Source: Paenibacillus sp. MMS20-IR301 | Lineage (GTDB): Bacteria; Bacillota; Bacilli; Paenibacillales; Paenibacillaceae | Direction: 5' to 3' | DNA: 64,000 bases | Assembly (NCBI RefSeq): GCF_032302195.1 | Contig: NZ_CP135275.1 | Coordinates: forward strand, 5,400,001 to 5,464,000 | Part shown: piece after piece, positions 46,185-54,137 of the stretch | Layout of the letters: each line of letters begins with the position of its first letter | Position numbering within the stretch: position 1 is the stretch's first letter | Position numbers and translations under genes: made by a program | Notes under the pieces: model-generated | Databases searched by the model: none | What the model was told of the DNA's origin: nothing | Seen by the model: the letters and a program-made list of their open reading frames with translations, nothing else

Positions 46185-47213
46185 TTACTTCACTGCAGGC
46201 ATCTGCTGGGTCGTGCAGTGCACATTCCCGCCTTCACCAATCACGGCCATTCCGTTCACCGTGCGGATTCTGCGGTCCGGGAACAGCCCGGCGAGCGTCT
46301 CTTCCGCCAGCTTGTCCGTCTCAGCCGCTGTTCCGCCGAATACCGGCAGGATGATGCCGCCGTTCACGAAATAGAAGTTCAGGTAACTCAGAGTCAGCCG
46401 GCTGTCTTCAGCATCCACACGGGGCGGCTGCTGAATCTTGATAATCTCAAGCCGCCGGCCCTTGGCATCCACCGCCTGCTCAAGGATAGAGAGGTTCTCC
46501 CAGGTAATGGCATAGTTCTCATCCTGCGGGTCCTCGCAGACCTGGATAATTACCTTGCCCGGGGCAGCAAAGCAGGCGATATTGTCGACATGACCGTCAG
46601 TTTCGTCCCCGCTTAGGCCGCGCTTCAGCCAGATCACGGACTCAGTGCCGGTATATTGCTGCACATAGCCGGCAATCTCTTCCCGGCTCAGCTCCGGATT
46701 ACGGTTCGGATTCAGCAGGCACTCTTCCGTGGTCAGCAGCGTACCTTCCCCGTCGCTATGGATAGAGCCGCCTTCCATGACAAGCGGTGCATCCATTCTG
46801 GCGGTTCTGTGCAGCTCCAGAATTTGCGGGGCGACCGCATCATCCAGATCCCAAGGCGAATATTTACCGCCCCAGGCATTAAATTTCCAGTTCACGCCGG
46901 CCAGGCTGCCGTCTTCGCCAACAACGAAGGTTGGCCCGTTATCGCGCAGCCAGGCATCGTTATGCAAGATAGGCAGCAGCGTTACATTAGCCCCCAGATT
47001 CAGCTTCTCTACCGTGTCCATGTCATCGGGATTAACTACCACGCTCACCGGCTCGAATTCGGCAATCGCCTGAATAATCTCGGCATATCCGGCACTTACA
47101 GATTCATGATTGTCCGGGTGGACCATCGATTCCTGCACTGGCCAGGATATGAAGGTCCGTTCATGCCGGGCCCATTCCGCCGGCATTGTATAGTGTAAAT
47201 CTTGTGGATTCAT
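46185..47213 (-). CDS. aguA: Agmatine deiminase
   Basis: A 342-aa enzyme of the guanidino-group-modifying (pentein) family that converts agmatine to N-carbamoylputrescine and ammonia. Family signatures: MPAEWARHERTFISWP, HNDAWLRDNGPTFVV, the EGGSIHSDGEGTLL block, DETDGHVDNIACF and the catalytic cysteine C333 in GGNVHCTTQQMP. With aguB it forms the agmatine route to putrescine. ATG at 47213. Confidence 0.96.
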   Translation of the reverse strand: MNPQDLHYTMPAEWARHERTFISWPVQESMVHPDNHESVSAGYAEIIQAIAEFEPVSVVVNPDDMDTVEKLNLGANVTLLPILHNDAWLRDNGPTFVVGEDGSLAGVNWKFNAWGGKYSPWDLDDAVAPQILELHRTARMDAPLVMEGGSIHSDGEGTLLTTEECLLNPNRNPELSREEIAGYVQQYTGTESVIWLKRGLSGDETDGHVDNIACFAAPGKVIIQVCEDPQDENYAITWENLSILEQAVDAKGRRLEIIKIQQPPRVDAEDSRLTLSYLNFYFVNGGIILPVFGGTAAETDKLAEETLAGLFPDRRIRTVNGMAVIGEGGNVHCTTQQMPAVK

Positions 47214-47319
47214 CGTTTAACTACCTCTGCTATTTATATTTGAAGCGGCCTAAGACCCGCAGCTCCTCACCCATCATACAATAATATGCCGGTGCGCTCA
47301 ATTGCCGTACAGCAATAAT

Positions 47320-47341
47320 CCCTCTGGAAATATCCAGAGGG
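47320..47341 (-). terminator. Hairpin upstream of aguA, possible weak terminator of yfcE
   Basis: A perfect 9-bp stem CCCTCTGGA/TCCAGAGGG with a 4-nt loop lies just after the yfcE stop on minus, followed only by ATTATTGCTGT. Confidence 0.5.
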
Positions 47342-47362
47342 ACTACAGGGTGAGGCATCTGA

Positions 47363-47905
47363 TTATAGCCTGATCTGTTTAATGATATTACCGGCGAAGT
47401 CCTTAATGCTGAATTCCCCGTTCTCCAGAATTCCGTAAGAGTTCGGGTTATTCTCTTTCGGCAGGGAGATCGAGCCGGGGTTGAGGACAAATATCCCCTC
47501 TTTCACATCCGCTAACGGCAGATGCGTATGCCCCTGGATGAACACATCCTGCGGCGACAGCGCCGGCAGCTGGTCGATGCTGAATCCGTGCCCATGTGTG
47601 GCATATATCTTCCGGCCTTCGTGAAGAATCAGCACATAGTCACCCATCATCGGGAACTGCAGCAGCATCTGGTCTACCTCGGCATCGCAATTGCCTCTGA
47701 CAGCCACAAGCGATTTGCCGTAAGCATTCAGCCTGTCGGCGACCCCTTGCGGATCATAGCCTTCCGGCAGCGGATTCCGGGGGCCATGATACAGGAAATC
47801 CCCGAGAATAACCAGCGTGTGCGGCTGCTCTTCCTCCGCCTTCGCCAAGGCCTGCTCCAGCCAGTGCAACGACCCGTGGATATCGGAAATAAACATCAGT
47901 TTCAT
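47363..47905 (-). CDS. yfcE: YfcE-type metallophosphodiesterase
   Basis: A 180-aa calcineurin-like phosphoesterase. Metal-binding motifs in order: ISDIHGS, VILGDFLYHGP, AVRGNCDAE, ATHGHGF and IQGHTHLP. The size and arrangement match E. coli YfcE, a phosphodiesterase active on artificial substrates with an unknown natural one. ATG at 47905 follows GAGGAAGAG. A single gene, not clearly linked to its neighbours. Confidence 0.92.
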   Translation of the reverse strand: MKLMFISDIHGSLHWLEQALAKAEEEQPHTLVILGDFLYHGPRNPLPEGYDPQGVADRLNAYGKSLVAVRGNCDAEVDQMLLQFPMMGDYVLILHEGRKIYATHGHGFSIDQLPALSPQDVFIQGHTHLPLADVKEGIFVLNPGSISLPKENNPNSYGILENGEFSIKDFAGNIIKQIRL

Positions 47906-48041
47906 CTTTGCTCTTCCTCTCCATTATGTAGCTTACCCTATAAGAAGCTCACTTCTGCCGGCAACCCATCAAGAACAAGCCGGCTTCAGGATTCATTTCA
48001 CATTATATCTATTGTATATGCCGCGGACCGGCTAACGCAAA

Positions 48042-48068
48042 GCAGGACGCCCCGGCGGGGCGCCCTGC
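48042..48068 (-). terminator. Terminator of gltD
   Basis: A 13-bp stem (gcaggacgccccg with cggggcgccctgc, one mismatch) with almost no loop lies after the gltD stop on minus, followed by TTTGCGTT. Confidence 0.65.
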
Positions 48069-48086
48069 ACCAATCTGTAACCAACC

Positions 48087-49571
48087 TTAAGGCAGATTAG
48101 ACGAGCCCATCAGGAAGCGGTCCACCTCACGGGCGGCCTGACGGCCTTCGTGAATCGCCCAGACCACAAGGCTCTGTCCGCGGCGCATGTCGCCTGCGGC
48201 GAAGACACCTTCCACATTCGTCGCCTGCGCACCGAACTCAGCCTTCACGTTCGAGCGCTCGTCACGCTCTACACCGAGTTGTCCCGGCACCGCTTCTTCC
48301 GCTCCGGTGAAGCCAAGGGCGAGCAGCACAAGCTGCGCCTTAATAATCTCTTCGCTGCCCGGCACTTCCACAGGAATCATCCGTCCGTCTTCGGTCCGCT
48401 TCCATTCGATACGTACCGTGTGCAGCTCCTGCACATGCCCCTCAGCATCGCCGATGAAGCGTTTGGTATTAACCAGATAGCGGCGCGGATCTGCTTCATA
48501 TAGAGAAGCCGCCTCCTGCTGCCCGTAGTCTACCTTCAACACCTTCGGCCATTCCGGCCAAGGGTTGCCCGGCTGCCGGGTGAGCGGCGACTGCGGCATA
48601 ATCTCCAGCTGGATCACGCTGCGGCAGCCGTGGCGGATCGAGGTGGCCACACAGTCTGTACCGGTATCGCCGCCGCCGATAACCACAACATCCTTGCCTG
48701 CAGCGGACAGATATTCCCCGTCAGCAAGCCCGGAATCCAGCAGGCTCTTCGTATTCATGGTCAGGAACTCCATCGCCTGATGAATACCCTGCAGTCCGCG
48801 GCCTTCCAGCGGAAGGTCGCGGGCTTGGGTTGAGCCGCCGCAGAGCACTACTGCATCATGCTCATCCTTCAGCTGCTGCGCCGGGATATCCCGGCCGATT
48901 TCGGTTCCGGTTACGAAGGTAATGCCTTCAGCAGCCAGCAGATCGACCCGGCGCTGCACCTTCTTCTTATCCAGCTTCATATTGGGAATACCGTAGGTAA
49001 GCAGGCCGCCGATCCGGTCGGCCCGCTCATAGACGGTTACACTGTGTCCGGCTTTATTAAGCTGTGCAGCACAGGCAAGCCCGGCCGGACCGGAGCCTAC
49101 GACTGCAACTTTTTTACCAGTGCGGGTGAGCGGCGGCTCAGGAACAATCCAGCCTTCCGCGAACCCTCTATCGACAATTGCCTTCTCAATTGATTTAATG
49201 GTAACCGGGTTTCCGTTCTTCCCTACAGTACAAGCCCCTTCACACGGGGAAGGACAGACACGCCCTGTGAATTCAGGGAAGTTATTGGTTTTGTGCAGGC
49301 GCTTCAGCGCAACCTGCCAGTTATCGCGGTAGACCATGTCATTCCATTCCGGAATCAGATTGTGCAGCGGGCAGCCGCTGGCCATCCCGGATAACATACG
49401 TCCTACATGGCAGAACGGTGTTCCGCAATCCATACAGCGGGCAGCCTGCTCACGCAGCTGCTCCTCCTCCAGCGGCACCGAAAATTCATTCCAGTTCTTA
49501 ATCCGTTCAAGCGGCTCGCATTCCGCAGGCGTCCGCCGCTGATATTCCAAAAATCCGGTTGCTTTACCCAT
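48087..49571 (-). CDS. gltD: Glutamate synthase (NADPH) small subunit
   Basis: A 494-aa iron-sulfur flavoprotein that passes electrons from NADPH to the large subunit of GOGAT. The N-terminal cysteine clusters are [20 protein letters not shown] and [13 protein letters not shown]. An FAD Rossmann motif [15 protein letters not shown] and an NADPH motif [11 protein letters not shown] follow. ATG at 49571 has GGAGG nine bases upstream; the longer frame to 49658 is not family-like. No gltA (large subunit) gene is within the window, so here the small subunit stands alone; it may serve an unlinked gltA or another acceptor. Confidence 0.95.
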   Translation of the reverse strand: MGKATGFLEYQRRTPAECEPLERIKNWNEFSVPLEEEQLREQAARCMDCGTPFCHVGRMLSGMASGCPLHNLIPEWNDMVYRDNWQVALKRLHKTNNFPEFTGRVCPSPCEGACTVGKNGNPVTIKSIEKAIVDRGFAEGWIVPEPPLTRTGKKVAVVGSGPAGLACAAQLNKAGHSVTVYERADRIGGLLTYGIPNMKLDKKKVQRRVDLLAAEGITFVTGTEIGRDIPAQQLKDEHDAVVLCGGSTQARDLPLEGRGLQGIHQAMEFLTMNTKSLLDSGLADGEYLSAAGKDVVVIGGGDTGTDCVATSIRHGCRSVIQLEIMPQSPLTRQPGNPWPEWPKVLKVDYGQQEAASLYEADPRRYLVNTKRFIGDAEGHVQELHTVRIEWKRTEDGRMIPVEVPGSEEIIKAQLVLLALGFTGAEEAVPGQLGVERDERSNVKAEFGAQATNVEGVFAAGDMRRGQSLVVWAIHEGRQAAREVDRFLMGSSNLP

Positions 49572-49788
49572 CCCTGTCATCCTCCGAGTCTCTCTGATTG
49601 GCCGCCGAAACTGCTTAAAGCGGCATTTATGCCCACATTCAGCTCCAACAAGAGACACACTCTTCTGTCGCCGGACTGCTATTCTGTCACTGTAAAGCAG
49701 CGAAGCATTGCCTCCATATTATCATCTATCCGCAGGGTGCGAACATGAGCAATGTCACCTTTTGCAGCAAACAGAACGGACACAGAAC

Positions 49789-50799
49789 TCAGGCGGCGTC
49801 TTTCCCCTTAAGAATATTGTAGGCGGCGCTGAATACCCCGAACAAAATCCCCGTTACAGGAAACAGAATCCAGTTGATCTGCCACTGATTATATACCAGC
49901 CCGCTGATAAGGAAGATACAGGTTACGAGCGGCCAGACAATTGCAGCCACGGCACCGATAACCCGGTTCTCCTCTTTCTTCGCGTCAGTGAATTCTCCGG
50001 TCTTCAGCAGCAGTTGATACGCTCCCCGGATATTACCGTAATAGACGAAGAGGAAGACCGCTACAGCCACAACAGCCAGCAGAACCACTATTCCATACGT
50101 GGAAGCGGTATCGCCAAAGGCTGAAGCCACAAAAATGGCAACAGTTGAAAGAATACATAATCCGACTCCTGTAATAAGCGACAGTGTATACGTGGCGGCA
50201 AATGAGGACTGCTTCTGCTCAATTTCCGCCTGCAGATGATGCGGAAGGCTGAAGCCGGACTGGATGAATTTATACTTTTCCATCTTCATGCCGCTGTAGA
50301 TAAACATTGCAATGGCGGGGACCAGCAGCACCAGCAGTGTCACCACCCCGAACACGCCCAGTGCATCCTCTGAAATATAGGACCTCATGAATCCGTTCTC
50401 CGCAAGGCTTGTAATCAGAATAAGCAGGGCAGTACCTATCATGCACAGCGCCACACCCAGTCCCACGAGCAGGCCTGCTCTTGTTTTGGCCGCAATAAAT
50501 TCTTCAGTCTCAAAGCCGGTCAGCACCCGGAGGGGAGGGAGTAGCTCCTCTGTACGGTTAATCCCGTTCTTCGCGCTTGCGGGTTCGATTCCGAGCTCAC
50601 TGATCAGCTCATCAATATTGCCGAATTCCGAAATGACGATCCCCACCGCCTCGTTCTCCGATTTACCTTCGTGCTTCAGCTCATGGTACTTCTCCTCCAT
50701 ATGGCCAAGCAGCTCCTGCTTCAGCTTCTGCATCTGCTGCGTCCCCGGCAGCGAAGCAAACATAGTATTCAGATATCCGATAATTGTTTCCACGTTCAT
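49789..50799 (-). CDS. Multi-pass membrane protein with N-terminal 'permease prefix' domain
   Basis: A 336-aa protein. Residues about 1-75 form a small helical cytoplasmic domain (LLGHMEEKYHELKHEGKSEN, AVGIVISEFGNIDELI) seen next to PadR-type regulators, followed by about seven hydrophobic helices. The function is unknown; such pairs often respond to membrane stress or drugs. ATG at 50799 overlaps the padR stop (ATGA) and has AAGGAG. A GTG at 50802 is in frame. Confidence 0.8.
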   Translation of the reverse strand: MNVETIIGYLNTMFASLPGTQQMQKLKQELLGHMEEKYHELKHEGKSENEAVGIVISEFGNIDELISELGIEPASAKNGINRTEELLPPLRVLTGFETEEFIAAKTRAGLLVGLGVALCMIGTALLILITSLAENGFMRSYISEDALGVFGVVTLLVLLVPAIAMFIYSGMKMEKYKFIQSGFSLPHHLQAEIEQKQSSFAATYTLSLITGVGLCILSTVAIFVASAFGDTASTYGIVVLLAVVAVAVFLFVYYGNIRGAYQLLLKTGEFTDAKKEENRVIGAVAAIVWPLVTCIFLISGLVYNQWQINWILFPVTGILFGVFSAAYNILKGKDAA

Positions 50800-51125
50800 C
50801 ACAGCTCCTTAATGAATTGGTTGATAACTTCCTGTGTGACCTGCCATTCCTCACATTTGCTGCGGTAATAGGCCAGCCCCAGCGGAGTGATGCGGTAATA
50901 GGTACGCCTTTTGCCGAAGGTCTCATCCAGATAAAAGGAATCGATATACCCGTTCTTCTCCAGCCTCGTAAATGCGGAATAGAGCGTGGTCTCCTTCATA
51001 ACGTACTTCTCCTCGGATAGCTTCCGTATATTCTTGGAGATCTCGTAGCCGTAGGATTCTCCATCCAGAAGCATGTAGAGAATCATCGTATCGTTGTACC
51101 CCCTGATAACGTCACTGCTGATCAA
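50799..51125 (-). CDS. PadR family transcriptional regulator
   Basis: A 108-aa winged-helix repressor. MILYMLLDGESYGYEISKNI, KETTLYSAFTRLEKNGYID and GKRRTYYRITPLG are the recognition and wing segments of PadR. TTG start at 51125 with GGAGG upstream. It is translationally coupled (ATGA) to a membrane protein gene that it probably controls. A 19-bp inverted repeat around its promoter suggests autoregulation. Confidence 0.93.
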   Translation of the reverse strand: MISSDVIRGYNDTMILYMLLDGESYGYEISKNIRKLSEEKYVMKETTLYSAFTRLEKNGYIDSFYLDETFGKRRTYYRITPLGLAYYRSKCEEWQVTQEVINQFIKEL

Positions 51126-51139
51126 TAGAATGCCTCCTG

Positions 51140-51199
51140 TACTTCATCTGTCGTAGTAATTATGTCCATTGTAGCACAACTACTACGACAGGTGAAGTA
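51140..51199 (-). promoter_or_regulatory. padR promoter flanked by two operator half-sites
   Basis: On minus, -35 TTCACC (51191-51196), a 17-bp spacer and -10 TACAAT (51168-51173). The 19-bp arms tacttcatctgtcgtagta (51140-51158) and tactacgacaggtgaagta (51181-51199) form an inverted repeat with one mismatch. One arm covers the -35 and the other lies just past the -10. Confidence 0.8.
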
Positions 51200-51311
51200 G
51201 TTTTCACCCATATTGTTATTTATTTGAAAAAAGCAAAAAACCAGGCGCTCAGTCGGCCCGGTTCTATGCTAAGGGAATATGCTCTGAATATAAATGGATA
51301 AATAACCAGCT

Positions 51312-51986
51312 TTACTGCTGCCCAAGATACCGGATGTTGCCGGCCACCTCCAGAAAGACCGGAAGCACCGCTTCCTTATTTCTGTTGAAATACATGAAAT
51401 ACATCAGCATATCCGGCGTATCATCATGCTTAAACACAAAACCGTCCACCCGCCTGCCGTCACCGCCGTCACCCGCACTGCCGACATATTCTTCATACTG
51501 CATCAGATCCTTATCCTGAAAAAGAACGTCTCCGCCAAACTTCAGCGACTCCTGCAAATTATCAGGGTTTGCCAGACGGCTTACTTCACTCAGTGCAATA
51601 AATTCCGACTTATTCAGCCCAAGCTCCGAGCCGTCTTCATAGTCAAATTCCTGCATCGTATCCGGGATAAAAAAACCATAAGGGTGCATGTCAATTTCCA
51701 CAAAGGTTGAGGGATATTCTTGCCCTTGGATGAGCAGCGTTCTCTGCTCTGCAGAGCCGGTTAAATCCTTAATCAGCTTAACTTTAGGAATTGCGGTTGC
51801 GGTTTGCCCGGGCTGTACCCTTTCCGTTGGCTGCGGAGCGGTATCCGGAGCTTCTGCGGACGGAACCGGCGTAGAAGTAAATGCAGGTATGGAAGATGCT
51901 GCTGTTCCGGCCGGGGCGGGCTGTCCGGAACAGCTGATAAGGACGATGAGCGGCAGTATACTGCAGATTCTAACGGGTATGCGCAT
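51312..51986 (-). CDS. Lipoprotein of unknown function
   Basis: A 224-aa protein with a lipoprotein signal (lipobox LISC, lipidated C19), a Pro/Thr/Ala-rich linker (about 22-70) and a globular domain of about 150 residues (VEIDMHPYGFFIPDTMQEFD, RLANPDNLQESLKFGGDVLF, DMLMYFMYFNRNKEA). I do not recognise the domain. ATG at 51986 follows GGAGG. It is a single gene. Confidence 0.75.
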   Translation of the reverse strand: MRIPVRICSILPLIVLISCSGQPAPAGTAASSIPAFTSTPVPSAEAPDTAPQPTERVQPGQTATAIPKVKLIKDLTGSAEQRTLLIQGQEYPSTFVEIDMHPYGFFIPDTMQEFDYEDGSELGLNKSEFIALSEVSRLANPDNLQESLKFGGDVLFQDKDLMQYEEYVGSAGDGGDGRRVDGFVFKHDDTPDMLMYFMYFNRNKEAVLPVFLEVAGNIRYLGQQ

Positions 51987-52049
51987 GATTGCCTCCTTTT
52001 TGCTTCTTTAAACCTACCACTATTTTACCTTTTATTGTAATACATTTAC

Positions 52050-52085
52050 AAACAGAACCCGGGCAGCACTGCCCGGGTTCTGTTT
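52050..52085. terminator. Perfect palindrome terminator
   Basis: 17-bp perfect arms, aaacagaacccgggcag and complement, with a 2-nt loop, directly after the stop of the peptidase gene on minus. Confidence 0.85.
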
Positions 52086-52088
52086 ATA

Positions 52089-52841
52089 TTAATTAACCGT
52101 ATCAATATGGAAATGATCCGAATGATCTGCACGGATGTAGATTTTATTAGAGGTTAAACCATGGTTCGTATAGTATATAACTCTGCTGATATTAGAGTTG
52201 GCTACGCAAATCTCCAAAAATTTCTTGGCTTCTGCTGCAGTCAGTCCAGCATTTCTGATATCGACTTCCCTGCCGGATTGATGGGTGCTGTGCTCAGGTG
52301 TATCTGCTCCGTCCATCAGGCTTCCGTCATTGACCTCAATCAATTTGCTGTAAGCGGAATAGAAAGAGTATCCGATGCTGTATAACGTATCCCGGCAGCT
52401 GCTCGTGCACCATGCATGGTCCAGCTTATACATTGCATCAGCCGCAATTCCGTTAGCAGTGTCATTATAGTTAACGTAACCAGGCGTTGACTTGAAGATC
52501 CGGACCCAGCCTTTGGGCGAGACGCCGATAGAAGTATGCATTGCATTACGCGAAGCAGCGCCATAACCTCCATCTGCAGTCAAACCTGAATTGCTCTGGA
52601 ATACTTTAAGGTTGGCAGTTGTCGCTGCATCAAACGAATTGCTCGTATTCCCGTCCAGAGAAGGAGTGCTTGTCCACAAATAAGAAGGTGTAATGCTCCG
52701 GTATTGCCTTAAGTTTGCTTTAAGAACTGCTACCTGGGCGTGGGATGTCCCCTGGCTATACGACCCCAGAAAATTAGTTCCATATAGTGAATTCGATTGT
52801 GCTGTACCTACAGCTGCAACATTGTTGTGCCCTGCCGCCAT
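52089..52841 (-). CDS. LAS-type peptidoglycan peptidase with N-terminal peptidoglycan-binding domain
   Basis: A 250-aa protein. About 35-105 is a PG_binding_1-like domain (DAATTANLKVFQSNSGLTAD). The C-terminal catalytic domain has the LAS zinc motif HxxxxxxD in HQSGREVDIR and the HxH in HSDHFHID, typical of M15-type D,D-peptidases or murein endopeptidases. No signal peptide or membrane helix is visible at the N-terminus (MAAGHNNVAAVGT), which is odd for a wall enzyme. It could be released by lysis, use another route, or act in the mother cell. ATG at 52841 follows AAGGAAGGA. It is divergent from the split sigma genes. Confidence 0.85.
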   Translation of the reverse strand: MAAGHNNVAAVGTAQSNSLYGTNFLGSYSQGTSHAQVAVLKANLRQYRSITPSYLWTSTPSLDGNTSNSFDAATTANLKVFQSNSGLTADGGYGAASRNAMHTSIGVSPKGWVRIFKSTPGYVNYNDTANGIAADAMYKLDHAWCTSSCRDTLYSIGYSFYSAYSKLIEVNDGSLMDGADTPEHSTHQSGREVDIRNAGLTAAEAKKFLEICVANSNISRVIYYTNHGLTSNKIYIRADHSDHFHIDTVN

Positions 52842-53187
52842 GTACGATCATTCCTTCCTTGTGTTAACGCCGGGATTAAGATCACAGGCTCCCGGACCCT
52901 GCGTCTTAATTATCGTTACTCTATACAAAGTGAAAGAAAACGATCAAAAAACAACCGCGCTGAAAGTTATCCGGTTCTTCATCCAAAACCCTGCCATTAT
53001 CCGTTCAAATTCAGTCCTTGAGCAGTCGGCACATGGTTTAAAATGGAATAAAATCAAAACTAATACAAGCGTTTCAATGAATTCTCCGGAGGAATTCACC
53101 CAAAAGTCGGCAAGGCAGGGCGTATAAAGTATCAAACTAGTAATAATTTACATCCAATAACTAAAGAGCTGGACAGGAGGGACCACA
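52842..53187. other. Divergent intergenic region between peptidase and sigma factor genes
   Basis: 346 bp without a supported gene. It must hold the promoters of both divergent units. I could not assign them with confidence, and the target sequence of this sigma factor is unknown. Confidence 0.4.
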
Positions 53188-53790
53188 ATGCATTCCATAG
53201 CAAATGAAAAACCGCTAAAGCTATTTCAAGAATATAAACAGAATCATCCTATATTATTTAAGGACAAAATCATTCAGTCTTTTTTCGATTCAGAAATCCA
53301 CCGGAAGCTACTAGAGCGAGGCCTGAAGGGCAGTTCGCAAGCCGGCAGACAGCTTGAAGCAGCATTCAGAGGCTATTATTTTGAATTCCGTTTCACCAGT
53401 TTTATAGACTCTATTATAAAATTTCATGCTATAGGCCGGATGCGCCAAAATCACAAATACAGAAAGCGTAATCTGCTGATTTTTGATCAGTCCGGTTCTG
53501 AGGAGGGGGAACAAACTTTAGGAGATATTTTAATAAGCAGACAGCACACTTTACCCGAAGAAGACTTCAACACCTGCTCACCGGACTTCATCCATTCCAT
53601 TAACAACGACAAATTAGCAGAATCATACGCAGCCCTTACCTCCCGCCAGCAAACCATAATTAAGCTTCGTTACGGCCTCTGTTACCGGGACCGTGAGATT
53701 GCAGAGATGCTTGACATTAGTCCCCAGGCTGTCGGCAATAACCGCAATAAAGCGTTAAGGAATCTCCGCACCAGGTTGCATGCCCAATGA
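53188..53790 (+). CDS. Sigma-70-like factor, SigO-type subunit carrying region 4
   Basis: A 200-aa protein. The C-terminal part is a clear sigma region 4 helix-turn-helix: LTSRQQTIIKLRYGLCYRDR and EIAEMLDISPQAVGNNRNKA, which reads the -35 element. The middle (FRFTSFIDSIIKFHAIGRMR) resembles the end of region 2/start of region 3, but the usual core-binding region 2.1-2.2 is missing. That region appears in the next, overlapping gene. This matches the B. subtilis SigO/RsoA pair, where two proteins together form one sigma factor. ATG at 53188 follows GGACAGGAGG. Confidence 0.82.
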   Translation: MHSIANEKPLKLFQEYKQNHPILFKDKIIQSFFDSEIHRKLLERGLKGSSQAGRQLEAAFRGYYFEFRFTSFIDSIIKFHAIGRMRQNHKYRKRNLLIFDQSGSEEGEQTLGDILISRQHTLPEEDFNTCSPDFIHSINNDKLAESYAALTSRQQTIIKLRYGLCYRDREIAEMLDISPQAVGNNRNKALRNLRTRLHAQ

Positions 53791-54041
53791 AAACAAACGC
53801 GGAAGAACTACTGTTGACTATGGTTGTAAAGGCACAGGCCGGGGACCGGGAAGCCCTGCAGCAAATCCTTAACCGTTTCAAGCCGTTTATCCAGAGGGTC
53901 GCCTGTACAGCCTCCGTGAATGAGCGGGATGATCTGGAGCAGGACCTCACTGAAATGTTAATAAAAAAGATTATGAATTACCCGTTAAACTCTGCTCCGG
54001 ATTACTCTTCCTTCTGCGGTATGCTGTATAAAGATACGTAG
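53787..54041 (+). CDS. RsoA-like co-sigma subunit carrying region 2
   Basis: An 84-aa protein: KAQAGDREALQQILNRFKPF, IQRVACTASVNERDDLEQDL. This is a sigma region 1.2/2.1-like helical domain for core RNA polymerase binding, as in RsoA or the HTH_16 family. It has no region 4. ATG at 53787 overlaps the previous stop by 4 bp (ATGA), giving equal synthesis of the two halves. Similar small proteins exist in Tn916-like elements, but no other mobile-element gene is near. Confidence 0.78.
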   Translation: MKTNAEELLLTMVVKAQAGDREALQQILNRFKPFIQRVACTASVNERDDLEQDLTEMLIKKIMNYPLNSAPDYSSFCGMLYKDT

Positions 54042-54078
54042 ATAACCTTCTCAGTCATTTCCATATACACCTAAAAAA

Positions 54079-54109
54079 ACCGGGAGCCTCCCTCTGGAAG
54101 CTTCCCGGT
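54079..54109. terminator. Bidirectional terminator between sigma and pullulanase genes
   Basis: ACCGGGA (54079-54085) pairs with TCCCGGT (54103-54109), with a longer imperfect stem inside and an A-tract on the left. Confidence 0.7.
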
Positions 54110-54137
54110 CTTCTTCTGCTTATCAGCTTTGCTTTGT

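Noticed and set aside
53188..54041. Sigma genes as part of a Tn916-like conjugative element
   Set aside because: No integrase, relaxase, transfer genes or attachment repeats are seen, and the neighbours look chromosomal.
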